Positions 33,541 to 43,490 of a stretch of DNA of 64,000 nt are shown piece by piece. The notes under the pieces are model-generated. The model was given only the letters and a program-made list of their open reading frames with translations. It was not told the origin of the DNA and made no database searches. The stretch covers positions 248,001 to 312,000 of the forward strand of contig NZ_FORM01000003.1 of NCBI RefSeq assembly GCF_900114005.1, given 5' to 3'. Source of the stretch: Olleya namhaensis (GTDB lineage: Bacteria; Bacteroidota; Bacteroidia; Flavobacteriales; Flavobacteriaceae). The translations under genes were made by a program, and so were the position numbers. Positions within the stretch are counted from its first letter, which is position 1. Every line of letters starts with the position of its first letter.

Positions 33541-35016
33541 TTATTTGATATTAAGGTTTAATGAGAATACTGCAAGATTAGTGGATATTACACTATTTGA
33601 TAACCGCTGTGTCCAAATCTCTATATAATCTCCAGGTGCAAGCTCCACAGTTCCTGAAATGGCATTACTAGTAACATCTAACAAATCATTTACACGCATT
33701 ACAGTATTGGTTTCTACCAATGTATTAGTTCCGTTTTTTTTGATATAAAAAGCATAAAAATTACCCACACTTGTTAACCCCCTCGCAGATACGGTTGCGT
33801 TAATTTGAAATGTTCTAGTTTTTTTTCCTAAATAAGTTAATCTATTATTTTGAGGAGAAGACATTCTAAGTAAGTTTACAGCAGTTGTCGTATTTGTACC
33901 ACTGTTTCCTGTTAAATTACGATCCGTTCCTGAACCACTGCTAAATGTTTGAGCAAAACCTGATGTTAATGCCCCATTATAATAAATATTCCCTGAAGCC
34001 ACTTGGTCTGATTCCACTGGTATACCAGGACAATCTACCGTCCACGAATTATCAAAATTATAGCCCACATAAGATCCTGAAGAGTATCTTTTTACATACT
34101 GCGTGCTGGAGCCACTAAAACTAGCAGCTGTTAATACACCATTTTCCACAACGGGATTACTACTTACGTCTATACCTATAGCAGAACCATCTACTTGAGA
34201 AAACCCGCCTTGCTTTTCTAGAATACCAAAAGACCCTGTGAAAGTCTCATAAGTACCAGAATTTGTTGACAACCATCCCATATTACTCAACAATAATTCA
34301 TCAATATTATTATATGTAATACCAGTTGTGTTTCCTGAAAATTGAACAATACTTAAAAAAGCTAACCCAAACCCTTGAATAGTACCAACTGAAGCTGAAT
34401 TTGCCACTACAGCATCTCTAAAAACAAGATTATCAGAACTAGATCCTGATAAATTAAAAATGGTCCCTCCGGGAGCTGTTAACGTTAGGCCTTTAATACT
34501 TCCTCCTGAAGTACCTACAAACATAGTTCCTCCTGTTTTTACTAAAATATCCTCGTTGGTATCTAAACCAATAATGTAGGCGTTATTTAAATTGATAGAT
34601 TGTGTTAGCAGAATTGTTCCATTTATTTCATACAAAGTATTTGAAGACAATAAATATTCGCTTCCACCTCCATTAGACAGTTCCTCGCTTAAATCCGCAG
34701 CAGACTTAATTAACTTATGATTATTACGCTTCTCAAAATCCATTCTAGTCCAAACGCTTACTTTATAATAATAAAAGGCACTTTCTGTTGTATCATATAC
34801 CAATAAGCCATCTGCAGGAGTTGCAATAGCAATTCTTTCGGTTGAAGTCATTCTGGGCGTTAACAAGCCTTTGTCTGTTGACGTAACATCTAATATAGAA
34901 GAGCTATTGGGAGATGTTGTTCCAATACCTACTTGAGCAAGTGAGGAATAGTTACAACACAAAAAAAGTAATAGCAATAGTGTTTTTAACGGTAGTTTAA
35001 TGTAAGATTGTCTCAT
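33541..35016 (-). CDS. Secreted beta-structured protein of unknown function
   Basis: The 491-residue protein has a signal peptide (LLFLCCNYSSLAQ) and then VGIGTTSPNSSSILDVTSTDKG, a phrase common at the start of flavobacterial secreted proteins whose C-terminal part varies. Residues 110-280 are rich in Gly, Thr, Ser and Asn with repeated short strands (IGLDTNEDILVKTGGTMFVG, IFNLSGSSSDNLVFRDA), which suggests a right-handed beta helix, and the last 130 residues form a jelly-roll-like domain. No sorting tail of the T9SS A or B type is present. Single gene with its own terminator. Confidence 0.7.
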   Translation of the reverse strand: MRQSYIKLPLKTLLLLLFLCCNYSSLAQVGIGTTSPNSSSILDVTSTDKGLLTPRMTSTERIAIATPADGLLVYDTTESAFYYYKVSVWTRMDFEKRNNHKLIKSAADLSEELSNGGGSEYLLSSNTLYEINGTILLTQSINLNNAYIIGLDTNEDILVKTGGTMFVGTSGGSIKGLTLTAPGGTIFNLSGSSSDNLVFRDAVVANSASVGTIQGFGLAFLSIVQFSGNTTGITYNNIDELLLSNMGWLSTNSGTYETFTGSFGILEKQGGFSQVDGSAIGIDVSSNPVVENGVLTAASFSGSSTQYVKRYSSGSYVGYNFDNSWTVDCPGIPVESDQVASGNIYYNGALTSGFAQTFSSGSGTDRNLTGNSGTNTTTAVNLLRMSSPQNNRLTYLGKKTRTFQINATVSARGLTSVGNFYAFYIKKNGTNTLVETNTVMRVNDLLDVTSNAISGTVELAPGDYIEIWTQRLSNSVISTNLAVFSLNLNIK

Positions 35017-35152
35017 TATTAGTGGCTTAAGTTTTTTATGAATTAAATAGCGATTTGAAATAAAATAATACTAGGTTGAAGAGGGGGCTAGCTATTATAT
35101 GTTTCTTTATTTTCGTAAAACAACTTAGTTCTAATGGATTAATTAGGACATT

Positions 35153-35932
35153 TTATTCTTCTTCAGAACATTCTATCATTATATTTTTTACTATTTCTTG
35201 AATGGTTATTGTGGCAGAAAACATACCGCCTAATTCATTAAAAATTGGAGCCACAGTTACTTTGTAAAAACGCTTTTTACTTTTTCTATCAAATTTGTAG
35301 GTTTCAAACTGATTGATGTTTTTAGTAGAAAACGCAAAGTCTATATTTTTTTTAAAGAAATCAAATGTTGGTAACTCTACATGATCATACAAATACGTTC
35401 CTAATAATTCTGCTCTAGAAATACTACAAAAGCTTTTGTTTACATTTAAAATTTTACCGTGTTTTGTAATTATAAACACGTTGTATGGCAGGCTTTCTAA
35501 AAAGCTTTCAGTTTCTGTTTTAATCTCCAAAAGGTCGTCTTTTTGCTTATGTAACTTAGTTACATCATTATACAAGGCTAAATATTTAGTGTTTTTATCT
35601 ATATCATTTTCTATAGGAATAATGGTAGTATCTAAGTACACAACACTACCATCATGCAATGTTTCGCTTAAAATACCATTCCATTGTTGCCCCATTTTAA
35701 TGGTCCTCCAAAGGGCTTTATAAATTGCTCCAGTGTGCAAACGCGATCTTAATAACTCATGAGTTTCTCCTATAACTCTAAAACTTCTACATTTTAAAAC
35801 ATCGCAGTATTTATCAGTCGCAAATTCTACACGCCCTAAAGCATCTGTAATTGTGATAATAGAATTATCATTAATTAGCGATATAACTTCATCGTTTAAA
35901 TTATGTGGTAAAAAATATTTAACAGCTTCCAT
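35153..35932 (-). CDS. PAS-domain protein without output domain
   Basis: The 259-residue soluble protein holds two PAS domains (about 15-125 and 135-250; motifs NDNSIITITDALGRVEFATD and SLPYNVFIITKHGKILNVNK) and no kinase, GGDEF or HTH. The first ends YLALYNDVTKL, as PAC segments do. Such PAS-only proteins usually bind partners. It overlaps the preceding STAS-like gene by 14 bases, so the two are co-translated. Confidence 0.8.
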   Translation of the reverse strand: MEAVKYFLPHNLNDEVISLINDNSIITITDALGRVEFATDKYCDVLKCRSFRVIGETHELLRSRLHTGAIYKALWRTIKMGQQWNGILSETLHDGSVVYLDTTIIPIENDIDKNTKYLALYNDVTKLHKQKDDLLEIKTETESFLESLPYNVFIITKHGKILNVNKSFCSISRAELLGTYLYDHVELPTFDFFKKNIDFAFSTKNINQFETYKFDRKSKKRFYKVTVAPIFNELGGMFSATITIQEIVKNIMIECSEEE

Positions 35933-36335
35933 GAAATTCGTTTTTAGTTTCTAAACAATATTGCTCTGCCAATCCCAAATCAGAAAAAACATGATAGGGT
36001 GTAATGGGATCGTAAAGTCTTTTATAAGATGCTATTAATAGTTTGGTGCCTATAGAGTTGACAATAAATGCTTGGGAGATTCTTAACTTTTCTAGTATAG
36101 GAGATTTTGCAATAAAACTAGCTGCTTCCGTGGAGAACGTCCCGCGAAAACCTCTAAGATCTATAATAAAAGGCATTGGTTTTCCGTCGCATAATTTAAC
36201 CATGACGTCTATGTACTTTTTTGCTGTATTTAAATCTAGATTATGAAAGGCATCATCATCACTAAATTGAAAAAACACAGATTTATTATACTCTTTCCAA
36301 AACTTGGCGTGTCCTATTGTTATAATATTTGACAT
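35919..36335 (-). CDS. STAS/SEC14-like small protein, paralogue A
   Basis: The 138-residue soluble protein alternates strands and helices: NKSVFFQF, then MPFIIDLRGFRGTFSTEAASFI and an end with PYHVFSDLGLAEQYCLE. This is the pattern of the STAS or SEC14-like domain, as found in anti-sigma-factor antagonists and in the family of flavobacterial proteins next to PAS kinases. No phospho-Ser motif was clear. It overlaps the PAS gene and follows a paralogue by one base. Role probably regulatory; not proven. Confidence 0.6.
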   Translation of the reverse strand: MSNIITIGHAKFWKEYNKSVFFQFSDDDAFHNLDLNTAKKYIDVMVKLCDGKPMPFIIDLRGFRGTFSTEAASFIAKSPILEKLRISQAFIVNSIGTKLLIASYKRLYDPITPYHVFSDLGLAEQYCLETKNEFHGSC

Positions 36336-36336
36336 A

Positions 36337-36750
36337 TTAATTTAGGGAGTTATAAGTTCTGGTATCATTAATACAAAACTTAACTGCAGATTTAGAATTT
36401 TTAAAAATTAAATCAGGAGCTCCTGGGTTACATAAAAAGCTTTGTATATTTAAACTAATTTGAGAAGGTAAAGAGTGTACTAAAAAAGTTTTAGAAAGCA
36501 CTAAAGATTTAATTAACGTATTATTAGACAAAAACTTAAAAACCTTAATCGCGTTTGTAAAGTTAAGATCTTCCATATCAAATAAGATAGGCATGTGCAC
36601 ATCCCCTGATAGTTTAAATATCTGATTTAAAAATATATTCTCTAAATCGTCTATTTCTTTTGTTCCATCAAAATTGTTAAATATCTTGCAATGGATAATC
36701 TCCTTATCCACCCAAAATTTAAAATTATTTACTAGCCTTTCGTTCTCCAT
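36337..36750 (-). CDS. STAS/SEC14-like small protein, paralogue B
   Basis: The 137-residue protein shares the layout of its downstream neighbour: an N-terminal strand pair (NFKFWVDKEIIHCKIF), a central strand ending MPILFDMEDLNFTNAIKVF, and a last helix DLIFKNSKSAVKFCI. The two are paralogues with low identity. It is the first gene of a three-gene operon (two STAS-like, one PAS) downstream of a giant sigma-54 activator. The start at 36750 lies behind a weak sigma-54-like element. Confidence 0.6.
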   Translation of the reverse strand: MENERLVNNFKFWVDKEIIHCKIFNNFDGTKEIDDLENIFLNQIFKLSGDVHMPILFDMEDLNFTNAIKVFKFLSNNTLIKSLVLSKTFLVHSLPSQISLNIQSFLCNPGAPDLIFKNSKSAVKFCINDTRTYNSLN

Positions 36751-36774
36751 AACTATTTATTTGAAAAACATAAT

Positions 36775-36789
36775 CCAATAGGGATGCCA
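36775..36789 (-). promoter_or_regulatory. Weak sigma-54-like promoter of the STAS/PAS operon
   Basis: On the minus strand TGGCATCCCTATTGG (36789-36775) resembles TGGCAC-N5-TTGC but has T for C in the first block and GG where the -12 GC should be. Its place, about 25 bases before the start codon and 120-160 bases from two palindromes, is the main reason to list it. Confidence 0.3.
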
Positions 36790-36879
36790 CAAATAAAAAG
36801 GAAACAAAAATAAATCATAAAACACTGGTTACTAGTTATTTATAATTTATTTGGTTTTTTTTAATAAAATTATAAGCGT

Positions 36880-36932
36880 CGGTATACCGTTAAATTTTTA
36901 AGCAAAAACACCAAAGTCACGGTATACCGTTA
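36880..36932. promoter_or_regulatory. Two identical palindromic sites (CGGTATACCG)
   Basis: CGGTATACCGTTA occurs at 36880-36892 and again at 36920-36932, 40 bp apart. Each contains the perfect 10-bp palindrome CGGTATACCG. They sit between the giant sigma-54 activator gene and the STAS/PAS operon and look like paired activator sites (enhancers). The two copies could also pair with each other in RNA, but no T-run follows. Confidence 0.6.
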
Positions 36933-36934
36933 TT

Positions 36935-39900
36935 TTAATCAGGCTTTTTAATACCTAATTTATTCATTTTATCGCGTAAGGTACTAGGTTTTAGTCCCAA
37001 CACACTAGAAGCGCCCTTTGCACCACTAATTTTCCATTGGCTTTCTTCTAAGACTTGAAGTATATGATTACGCATAACAGTATCCATAGTAAGATCTAAA
37101 GTATTAATACGTTGCTTTGTTTTTTGGTTTGTAGTTTCAAAACCAGGAATACTTAAAGTATCACTGTTAGAAAGTATTGATGCTCTTTCAATTAGGTTTT
37201 CAAGTTCCCTTATATTTCCTGGCCAATTGTAAGCTCTTAACTTACTCATAGCCTCATCCGGAATAAACTTTATATTCTTTTCGTAAGCTTTATTAAATTT
37301 ATCTACAAAATGCTCTACCAATAAAGGTATATCATCCTTACGTTTACGTAAAGGAGGTACATCTATTGGAAAGACATTAAGCCTAAAGTATAAATCTTCT
37401 CTAAATTGTTTTTTCTGAATCTCTTCTACCAAATTTCTGTTAGTTGCTGCAATAACTCTAGCATCAATCTTTTTGGATACAGCGCCACCAACGACTTCAA
37501 TTTCTCCTTCTTGCAAGAATCTTAGAATTTTTGGTTGCATATCTAAAGGCAACTCACCTATTTCGTCTAGAAATAAAGTTCCACCATCTGCTAATTCAAA
37601 TTTTCCTACTTTATCGCTAAACGCGCCTGTAAAAGACCCTTTTTTGTGACCAAAAAGCTCACTTTCTATCAACTCTCTTGGTATAGCAGAACAATTGACT
37701 TTAATTAATGGTTTCTTATTTCTTGTACTTGTATTATGTATTGCTCTTGCTAACAACTCTTTACCCGTACCAGACTCTCCTTGTAGTAAAACAGTCGCTT
37801 TGGTTGGTGCTACTTTTTCAATTTCGTTTAAAACATTACTAAACTCTACACTACCATATACCATTTCTTCATAGTTAAATACTAAATCTAACTCGTTTCT
37901 TAAGTATACATTTTCTTGTTCTAATTGATTACGTAAAGTAGTCAACTCCTTGTTAGCTTCTATCAATTGTTTATTAGCTTTTGCTATTCTATTTTCCGCT
38001 ATAGTACGCTCTTTGCTTTCTACTAGTAATGACACTATACTTGCTATAGATGTTGCAAAGCTTTCATCTTCATTTGAAAAAACTCTTTTTGGCATTGTAC
38101 TTTCAAAGCTAATAATACCATAATTATCATGCCTTCCATAAATAACCACATCAATTCTTGAGGATATATTGTACGGTATAAAGAACTCCTCAGAAAACGA
38201 TTTTGTTATCGGATCGTTAACAACATCCGAAATATTAATACTGTTTTTGTTTTCAAATACACTAAAGTAATTAGGAAAATTAACCTGCTTTATTGTTAGT
38301 TGTTCTTTCTGAAACTCTTGATTAAGTCCATTATAAAAAAGTTTGCTTAGCAATTCTGTTTTTCCTTTTTTATACTTCCAAATAGTCACTAAATCTACAT
38401 CTAATGCCTGAGCTGATGTTTCTGCTATTTTTTGCAACGACAAGTCAAAGTCTTCTCCAATAAGACTTGCCAATTGTATAATAATATTTTTTCGTTGATC
38501 GGATCTTATTATATTTTCTCTTAAAATATTTTCTGCTTTTACCCTTAAAGAAATATCTGTTATGGTGGTGAAATACGCTTCTATCTCTCCGTCTTTATTT
38601 TTAATTACTGAGTCTGAAAACGAAGCGGGAAAACGTTCGCCATTCTTACGCATTAAAATAAATCTTTTATTAGACCCAAAACTTTCTATTGGGTTATTAA
38701 AAGCATTATATATATTCTCATACTCTTCTGGAGGCCAATATGGAAAAGGCGCTTTAATACCTAGTAATTCGTCTTCAGTAAACCCAGTCATATTACACAA
38801 AGCTGCATTTACTTTTATATGCACACCGTCAAGGTCTACAACAGATAACCCATCATGAAGGGACGTAATTAACTCTTCAGAAAATTCTTTTTCTAATTTT
38901 AGATTACTTTCCGCCACTTTACGCTCTGTACTTTCTAAAATTAAAGAAACAATACTAGCTATAGATGTCGCAAATTCTTGATCTTCTGGTGCCCATTTTT
39001 TTAATGGTAATCCAACATTTTCAAAACAGATTACACCATAATACCCATTAGCACTATTAATAAAAACATCCATAATTGATGTAACATTATTAGGCATTAA
39101 ATAGTCCTTATTCATTGATTTTGTGATGGCGTCCTTTTGCGCATCTGACACCAATATAGCGTGATTTTTAGATAATGTTTTAAAATACTTAGGATTATCT
39201 TTATAAGACATTGAGCATCCTGATTGATAACTATTACTTGCTAAAGTATACAGTTTTTGACAAGTCAACTGGTCCTTACCGTTATTAAAACTCCAAACGC
39301 TAACTCTTTCTATATTTAAAGTTTTGGCTGATAATTCGGTTATTTTATTTAGTGATGTATTAAAGTCCTGACCTACTAGATTAGCTAATTGTAAAATGAC
39401 TTCCTTTTTTTGCGTCGATTTTATTGCTATTTCCTTTAAAGTTTCTTTTAGTTTTTCGTCCTCAGACACATCCTTTACAGAAGCAAATATGGCAATAACC
39501 TCATCATTATCATTTCTAATTAGACCCGCCAAAAATGATGCTATAAACTTACTTCCATTTTTTCTAACAAATTCTAATTGAAAGGACGGTGCTTTACCCT
39601 GTGCAACCAAATCCTTAATCTCCATCATCTTTTCGTAGTCCTTCTCTTGAGCAAAAGGATAAGGTAATTCCATACCTATAAGCTCGTCATTAGAATATCC
39701 CACCATATTACAGTAAGACTCATTCACTCTAATAATAGTCCCCTCCAAATCAACCATAAGCAAGCCTTCTTGCATGGACATTACTAAGCTTTCTGTAAAC
39801 TCGTTTACAATTTTTAATTCAATCTCTGCTTTTTTACGTTCGGTAATATCTTGAATCGTCCCTACAAAACTGACTGCAACACCATTGTCATATACGATTT

Positions 39901-42900
39901 CGCCTAGACCATGTATCCACTTTAATTCTTTATTATTTTTTGTATAAACCCTATATTCTAAATCAAATTTTTGTTTTAATAATTGACTTTGTATAACCGC
40001 TTCCTTTATTAATACTCTGTCATCGGGATGCACTATGGACTTCCACAATTCAAAATTAATTTCAGCATCATAATCAATACCTAATATATCATTAAAAGTA
40101 TCGGATGTTTCTCCAAGTAATGTTTTTATAAATAACTTAAAACTTCCTGTTTTTGCTATCTTCTGAGCTTCTTGTAAAGCTTTTGCGCTTTCTTGAATTT
40201 TAATTTCGGATAGCTTACGTTGGGTAACATCTTGCATGGTCCCGATTATTTTCACAGCTCTCCCCTCACTGTCATAAACAAGCTCTCCAATACCATGGAC
40301 CCACACCTCTTGCTTGGTATCTAATCTTAGTATCCTGTATTCTTTATTAAATTTAATGTTGTTTTTTATGCCTTCTTCAATATAAGTCAGCATGCCTTCT
40401 CTATCTTCCGGATGAATAAGACGCCCCCATCCCTCCATGGTTTTTGGGTGTTTTTTATGAATACCAAACAATCTTCCTAGAATGGCAGACCCTTTCCAAG
40501 TCATTGTATTTAAATCCACAGTGTAAGACCCAATGTTTGCAACTATCTGTGACTGTCTTAGGTTATACTCACTTTCTTGAAGTTTTAATTCTGACTGTTT
40601 ACGACTTGTAATGTCCTGTATTGTTCCTATAAAACTAACAGGTTTATCATGGTTATAAATAACTTCGCCTAAACCATGAATCCATTTTAACTCCTTTTTG
40701 TCTTTAGTAAGTATTCTATATTCCAAATCAAATTTATGATCACTTTTCTGACTATTAATTAAAGCCTCTTTAATTATTAATCGGTCTTCAGGATGCACTA
40801 TAGATTGCCATAATTTAAAATCTACGGGCTTGTCATACGGTATACCAATTATATCATTAAACGTATTAGAATTTTCTGAAACTAAATTTTTTAGATCCAA
40901 GTTAAAACTTCCTATTTTAGCTATTTTTTGCGCTAAACGTAATGACCTTTCACTTTCTTGGATTAAAATTTCAGACTCTTTTCTGCTTGTTATATCTTGG
41001 ATTGTCCCTATTAACTTAACAGGATTAGCTTCATTATCAAAAAGTAATTCGCCGACACCCAACACCCAAATATTTTTATTATCAATTGCTCTAACAACCC
41101 TATATTCTCTGCTAAACTTCTTGTTATTTTTAACACAATATTCAAAATAGTCTAACAATTCTGCTCTTTCTTCTATGTGAATTAAATCGCCCCAGCTTTG
41201 TACTGTTTTAACATAAGACTTATCAATACCTAAAATATTATCTAAAACATCAGAGCTAGTCCAAGTCATAGTATCTAACTCTACAGCATAAGACCCAATG
41301 TTACCCACAATCTGTGACTGTCTTAAAATATACTCGCTTTCAAAAAGTTTTATTTCTGCTTTTTTACGGTCGTTAATATCTTGAGTGGTTCCAATTACTT
41401 TAAAGGGCACTCCTAAACTATCCAAGACTAATTCTCCAAAACCATGTACCCACACAATTTTATTATTGTCTTTTCTAATAATCCTATACTCTTTATTAAA
41501 ACGTTCACCTTTGACTAACACATTATGTTCAAAGTGATTTAAAACTTCATCTTTATCTTCAGGATGAATAATACTTACCCAATCATCAACAATTTTAATT
41601 TTTTGATTTTTAAATCCATAAATATCATCTAAGACTTTTGAGCATTTCCAGGTTTTAGAAACCATATCAAACGAAAAAGTCCCAATATTAGCTACTGCTT
41701 GCGATTGTCTTAAATTATATTCGCTTTCTTGAAGTTTTACCTCTGCCTTTTTACGCTCTGTAATATCTTGCGTAGTTCCAATTATTTTTACTGGATTTGT
41801 ATTACTATCAAAAAGCAACTCACCAATAGCATGTACCCAGATTTCTTTTTTTGAATTAATTTTTATTGCCTTGTATTCGATATCTAATTTTTTTCTATTC
41901 TGAATACAATTCTCAAAATGTTCTAATATTTCTTCTCTTTGATCTGGATGAATAATTTTACCCCAACCAGCTTTGTTTCTAATATAACGTTGATCAATTC
42001 CAAAAATATCGTCTAAAACGGGAGAACTTTCCCATGAATCCGATTCTAAATCAATAGTAAAACTGCCTATATTAGCTACTATTTGAGACTGCCTAAGGTT
42101 ATGCTCACTCTCTAAAAGTCTTATTTCTGCCTTTTTACGTTCTGTAATATCTCTGGCAATTGACAGAATTCTGTTTTCTTTTTCTCTTTTTGCTGAAACT
42201 TCAATATTAAGTATGGTCCCATCCTTACAAATTAGTTTTTTCTCAAAAATAACAGAGACACCAGACATTAGCCTATCATAGTGTTCAGTACTTTCTATAA
42301 TGGGGCCAACAACAATATCTTTTAATTGTAATTTTGAAAACTCTTTTAGCGTGTAACCTAACTTTGTGTATGTTGCCTTATTAAAACTATGTATCTTACC
42401 ATCAAACGAATACGTCAAAATAGCATCACTTGCATGATTGACAAGTGTTTTATACGACTCGTCTCTTTTCTTAATCTCGGCCATAATATTAAATTTTACA
42501 ATGGCTATTTTGGCAAGATTAACTGCTGAATTTAACTCCTTAATATTACCTAAAGTAGGTGTTTTAATTGCACTACTATATATAGCAAAAGTCCCTAATA
42601 CTTTGTTTTTTTCTGAAAGTATTGGAATAGACCAGCACGATTTTAAATTATACTTTAAAGCTAAATCCTTATAATCCACCCAAAGTTCATGGTTGCTTAT
42701 ATCAGAAACAATTATTGGTTTTTTTGTAAAGGCTGCAGTGCCGCAAGACCCCACTTTTTCTCCAATAGCAATTCGCTTTATAGCATTAGTGTAAGCCTTA
42801 GGTAAACTTGATCCAGAGATAAAATTTAAATGAATTCCATCAGCATCTAATAAACTAATCGAGACATAAAAATCTGGACGACTAGCTTCATAATTGTTAA

Positions 42901-43489
42901 TTATGTGGTCAAACACCTTCTTAATAGGTTTGTTATTGGCTATTAGCTCTAATATTGCGTTTTCATTAATTAGTTTTTGTTCTACTTTTTCACGTTCAAA
43001 AATTTCTTTTTCTAAATCTTGATTTTTTTGTTCTAGTTTACTAATTAAACGTTTGCTGTATAGCTTTAAAACTTCTTGCTCCGTAAATTTTTCTTTAGGT
43101 TTTAAAACAACTGTTGTAGACTCTGGTTTTAATAAAATTTGGACTAAGTCTAAAATTTTATCTGGGTCTGTTGGTTTTCTTAAAAAATGAGCAGCACCCA
43201 ATTTTAATGCAAAATCTTCGTCGGTCTTCTCTGTATATGTAGATGTGTAAAACACAAAAGGAATGGCTTCAAAACGTTTGTCTTTTTTACAAGCTTGACA
43301 AAACATATAACCATCCATAACTGGCATTAAAATATCAGAAACAATAAGATCAACAGTATTATCTTCTAATTTATCAAGCGCTTCTTTACCGTCATTAGCC
43401 TCAATAACCGTATACCCTTCTTTTTCTAATAACACCCTAAGAAGATATAGGTTTTCAAAAATATCATCTACTATTAATATTGTCTTCAT
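36935..43489 (-). CDS. Giant sigma-54 activator: receiver, 9 PAS, 3 GAF, AAA+, HTH
   Basis: The 2184-residue protein begins with a receiver (1-125; Asp52 in VSDILMPVMDG), a coiled coil, a GAF domain (about 180-340), one PAS (350-470), six tandem PAS domains of about 125 residues each (about 475-1235, starting with phrases like SEYNLRQSQIVANIGS and ending in QDITERK), a PAS, a GAF, a PAS, another GAF, a coiled coil, an AAA+ domain with GESGTGKE and GSFTGA (in place of GAFTGA), Walker B GGTLFLDEIG, and a final Fis-type helix-turn-helix. It lies 1 base after the giant kinase. The sigma-54 contact motif has one substitution (A to S). Signals unknown. Confidence 0.93.
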   Translation of the reverse strand: MKTILIVDDIFENLYLLRVLLEKEGYTVIEANDGKEALDKLEDNTVDLIVSDILMPVMDGYMFCQACKKDKRFEAIPFVFYTSTYTEKTDEDFALKLGAAHFLRKPTDPDKILDLVQILLKPESTTVVLKPKEKFTEQEVLKLYSKRLISKLEQKNQDLEKEIFEREKVEQKLINENAILELIANNKPIKKVFDHIINNYEASRPDFYVSISLLDADGIHLNFISGSSLPKAYTNAIKRIAIGEKVGSCGTAAFTKKPIIVSDISNHELWVDYKDLALKYNLKSCWSIPILSEKNKVLGTFAIYSSAIKTPTLGNIKELNSAVNLAKIAIVKFNIMAEIKKRDESYKTLVNHASDAILTYSFDGKIHSFNKATYTKLGYTLKEFSKLQLKDIVVGPIIESTEHYDRLMSGVSVIFEKKLICKDGTILNIEVSAKREKENRILSIARDITERKKAEIRLLESEHNLRQSQIVANIGSFTIDLESDSWESSPVLDDIFGIDQRYIRNKAGWGKIIHPDQREEILEHFENCIQNRKKLDIEYKAIKINSKKEIWVHAIGELLFDSNTNPVKIIGTTQDITERKKAEVKLQESEYNLRQSQAVANIGTFSFDMVSKTWKCSKVLDDIYGFKNQKIKIVDDWVSIIHPEDKDEVLNHFEHNVLVKGERFNKEYRIIRKDNNKIVWVHGFGELVLDSLGVPFKVIGTTQDINDRKKAEIKLFESEYILRQSQIVGNIGSYAVELDTMTWTSSDVLDNILGIDKSYVKTVQSWGDLIHIEERAELLDYFEYCVKNNKKFSREYRVVRAIDNKNIWVLGVGELLFDNEANPVKLIGTIQDITSRKESEILIQESERSLRLAQKIAKIGSFNLDLKNLVSENSNTFNDIIGIPYDKPVDFKLWQSIVHPEDRLIIKEALINSQKSDHKFDLEYRILTKDKKELKWIHGLGEVIYNHDKPVSFIGTIQDITSRKQSELKLQESEYNLRQSQIVANIGSYTVDLNTMTWKGSAILGRLFGIHKKHPKTMEGWGRLIHPEDREGMLTYIEEGIKNNIKFNKEYRILRLDTKQEVWVHGIGELVYDSEGRAVKIIGTMQDVTQRKLSEIKIQESAKALQEAQKIAKTGSFKLFIKTLLGETSDTFNDILGIDYDAEINFELWKSIVHPDDRVLIKEAVIQSQLLKQKFDLEYRVYTKNNKELKWIHGLGEIVYDNGVAVSFVGTIQDITERKKAEIELKIVNEFTESLVMSMQEGLLMVDLEGTIIRVNESYCNMVGYSNDELIGMELPYPFAQEKDYEKMMEIKDLVAQGKAPSFQLEFVRKNGSKFIASFLAGLIRNDNDEVIAIFASVKDVSEDEKLKETLKEIAIKSTQKKEVILQLANLVGQDFNTSLNKITELSAKTLNIERVSVWSFNNGKDQLTCQKLYTLASNSYQSGCSMSYKDNPKYFKTLSKNHAILVSDAQKDAITKSMNKDYLMPNNVTSIMDVFINSANGYYGVICFENVGLPLKKWAPEDQEFATSIASIVSLILESTERKVAESNLKLEKEFSEELITSLHDGLSVVDLDGVHIKVNAALCNMTGFTEDELLGIKAPFPYWPPEEYENIYNAFNNPIESFGSNKRFILMRKNGERFPASFSDSVIKNKDGEIEAYFTTITDISLRVKAENILRENIIRSDQRKNIIIQLASLIGEDFDLSLQKIAETSAQALDVDLVTIWKYKKGKTELLSKLFYNGLNQEFQKEQLTIKQVNFPNYFSVFENKNSINISDVVNDPITKSFSEEFFIPYNISSRIDVVIYGRHDNYGIISFESTMPKRVFSNEDESFATSIASIVSLLVESKERTIAENRIAKANKQLIEANKELTTLRNQLEQENVYLRNELDLVFNYEEMVYGSVEFSNVLNEIEKVAPTKATVLLQGESGTGKELLARAIHNTSTRNKKPLIKVNCSAIPRELIESELFGHKKGSFTGAFSDKVGKFELADGGTLFLDEIGELPLDMQPKILRFLQEGEIEVVGGAVSKKIDARVIAATNRNLVEEIQKKQFREDLYFRLNVFPIDVPPLRKRKDDIPLLVEHFVDKFNKAYEKNIKFIPDEAMSKLRAYNWPGNIRELENLIERASILSNSDTLSIPGFETTNQKTKQRINTLDLTMDTVMRNHILQVLEESQWKISGAKGASSVLGLKPSTLRDKMNKLGIKKPD

Positions 43490-43490
43490 A

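Noticed and set aside
35017-35152. Promoter elements before the PAS gene end and the secreted-protein gene
   Set aside because: No exact TAnnTTTG or dyad was found; the stretch seems ordinary.
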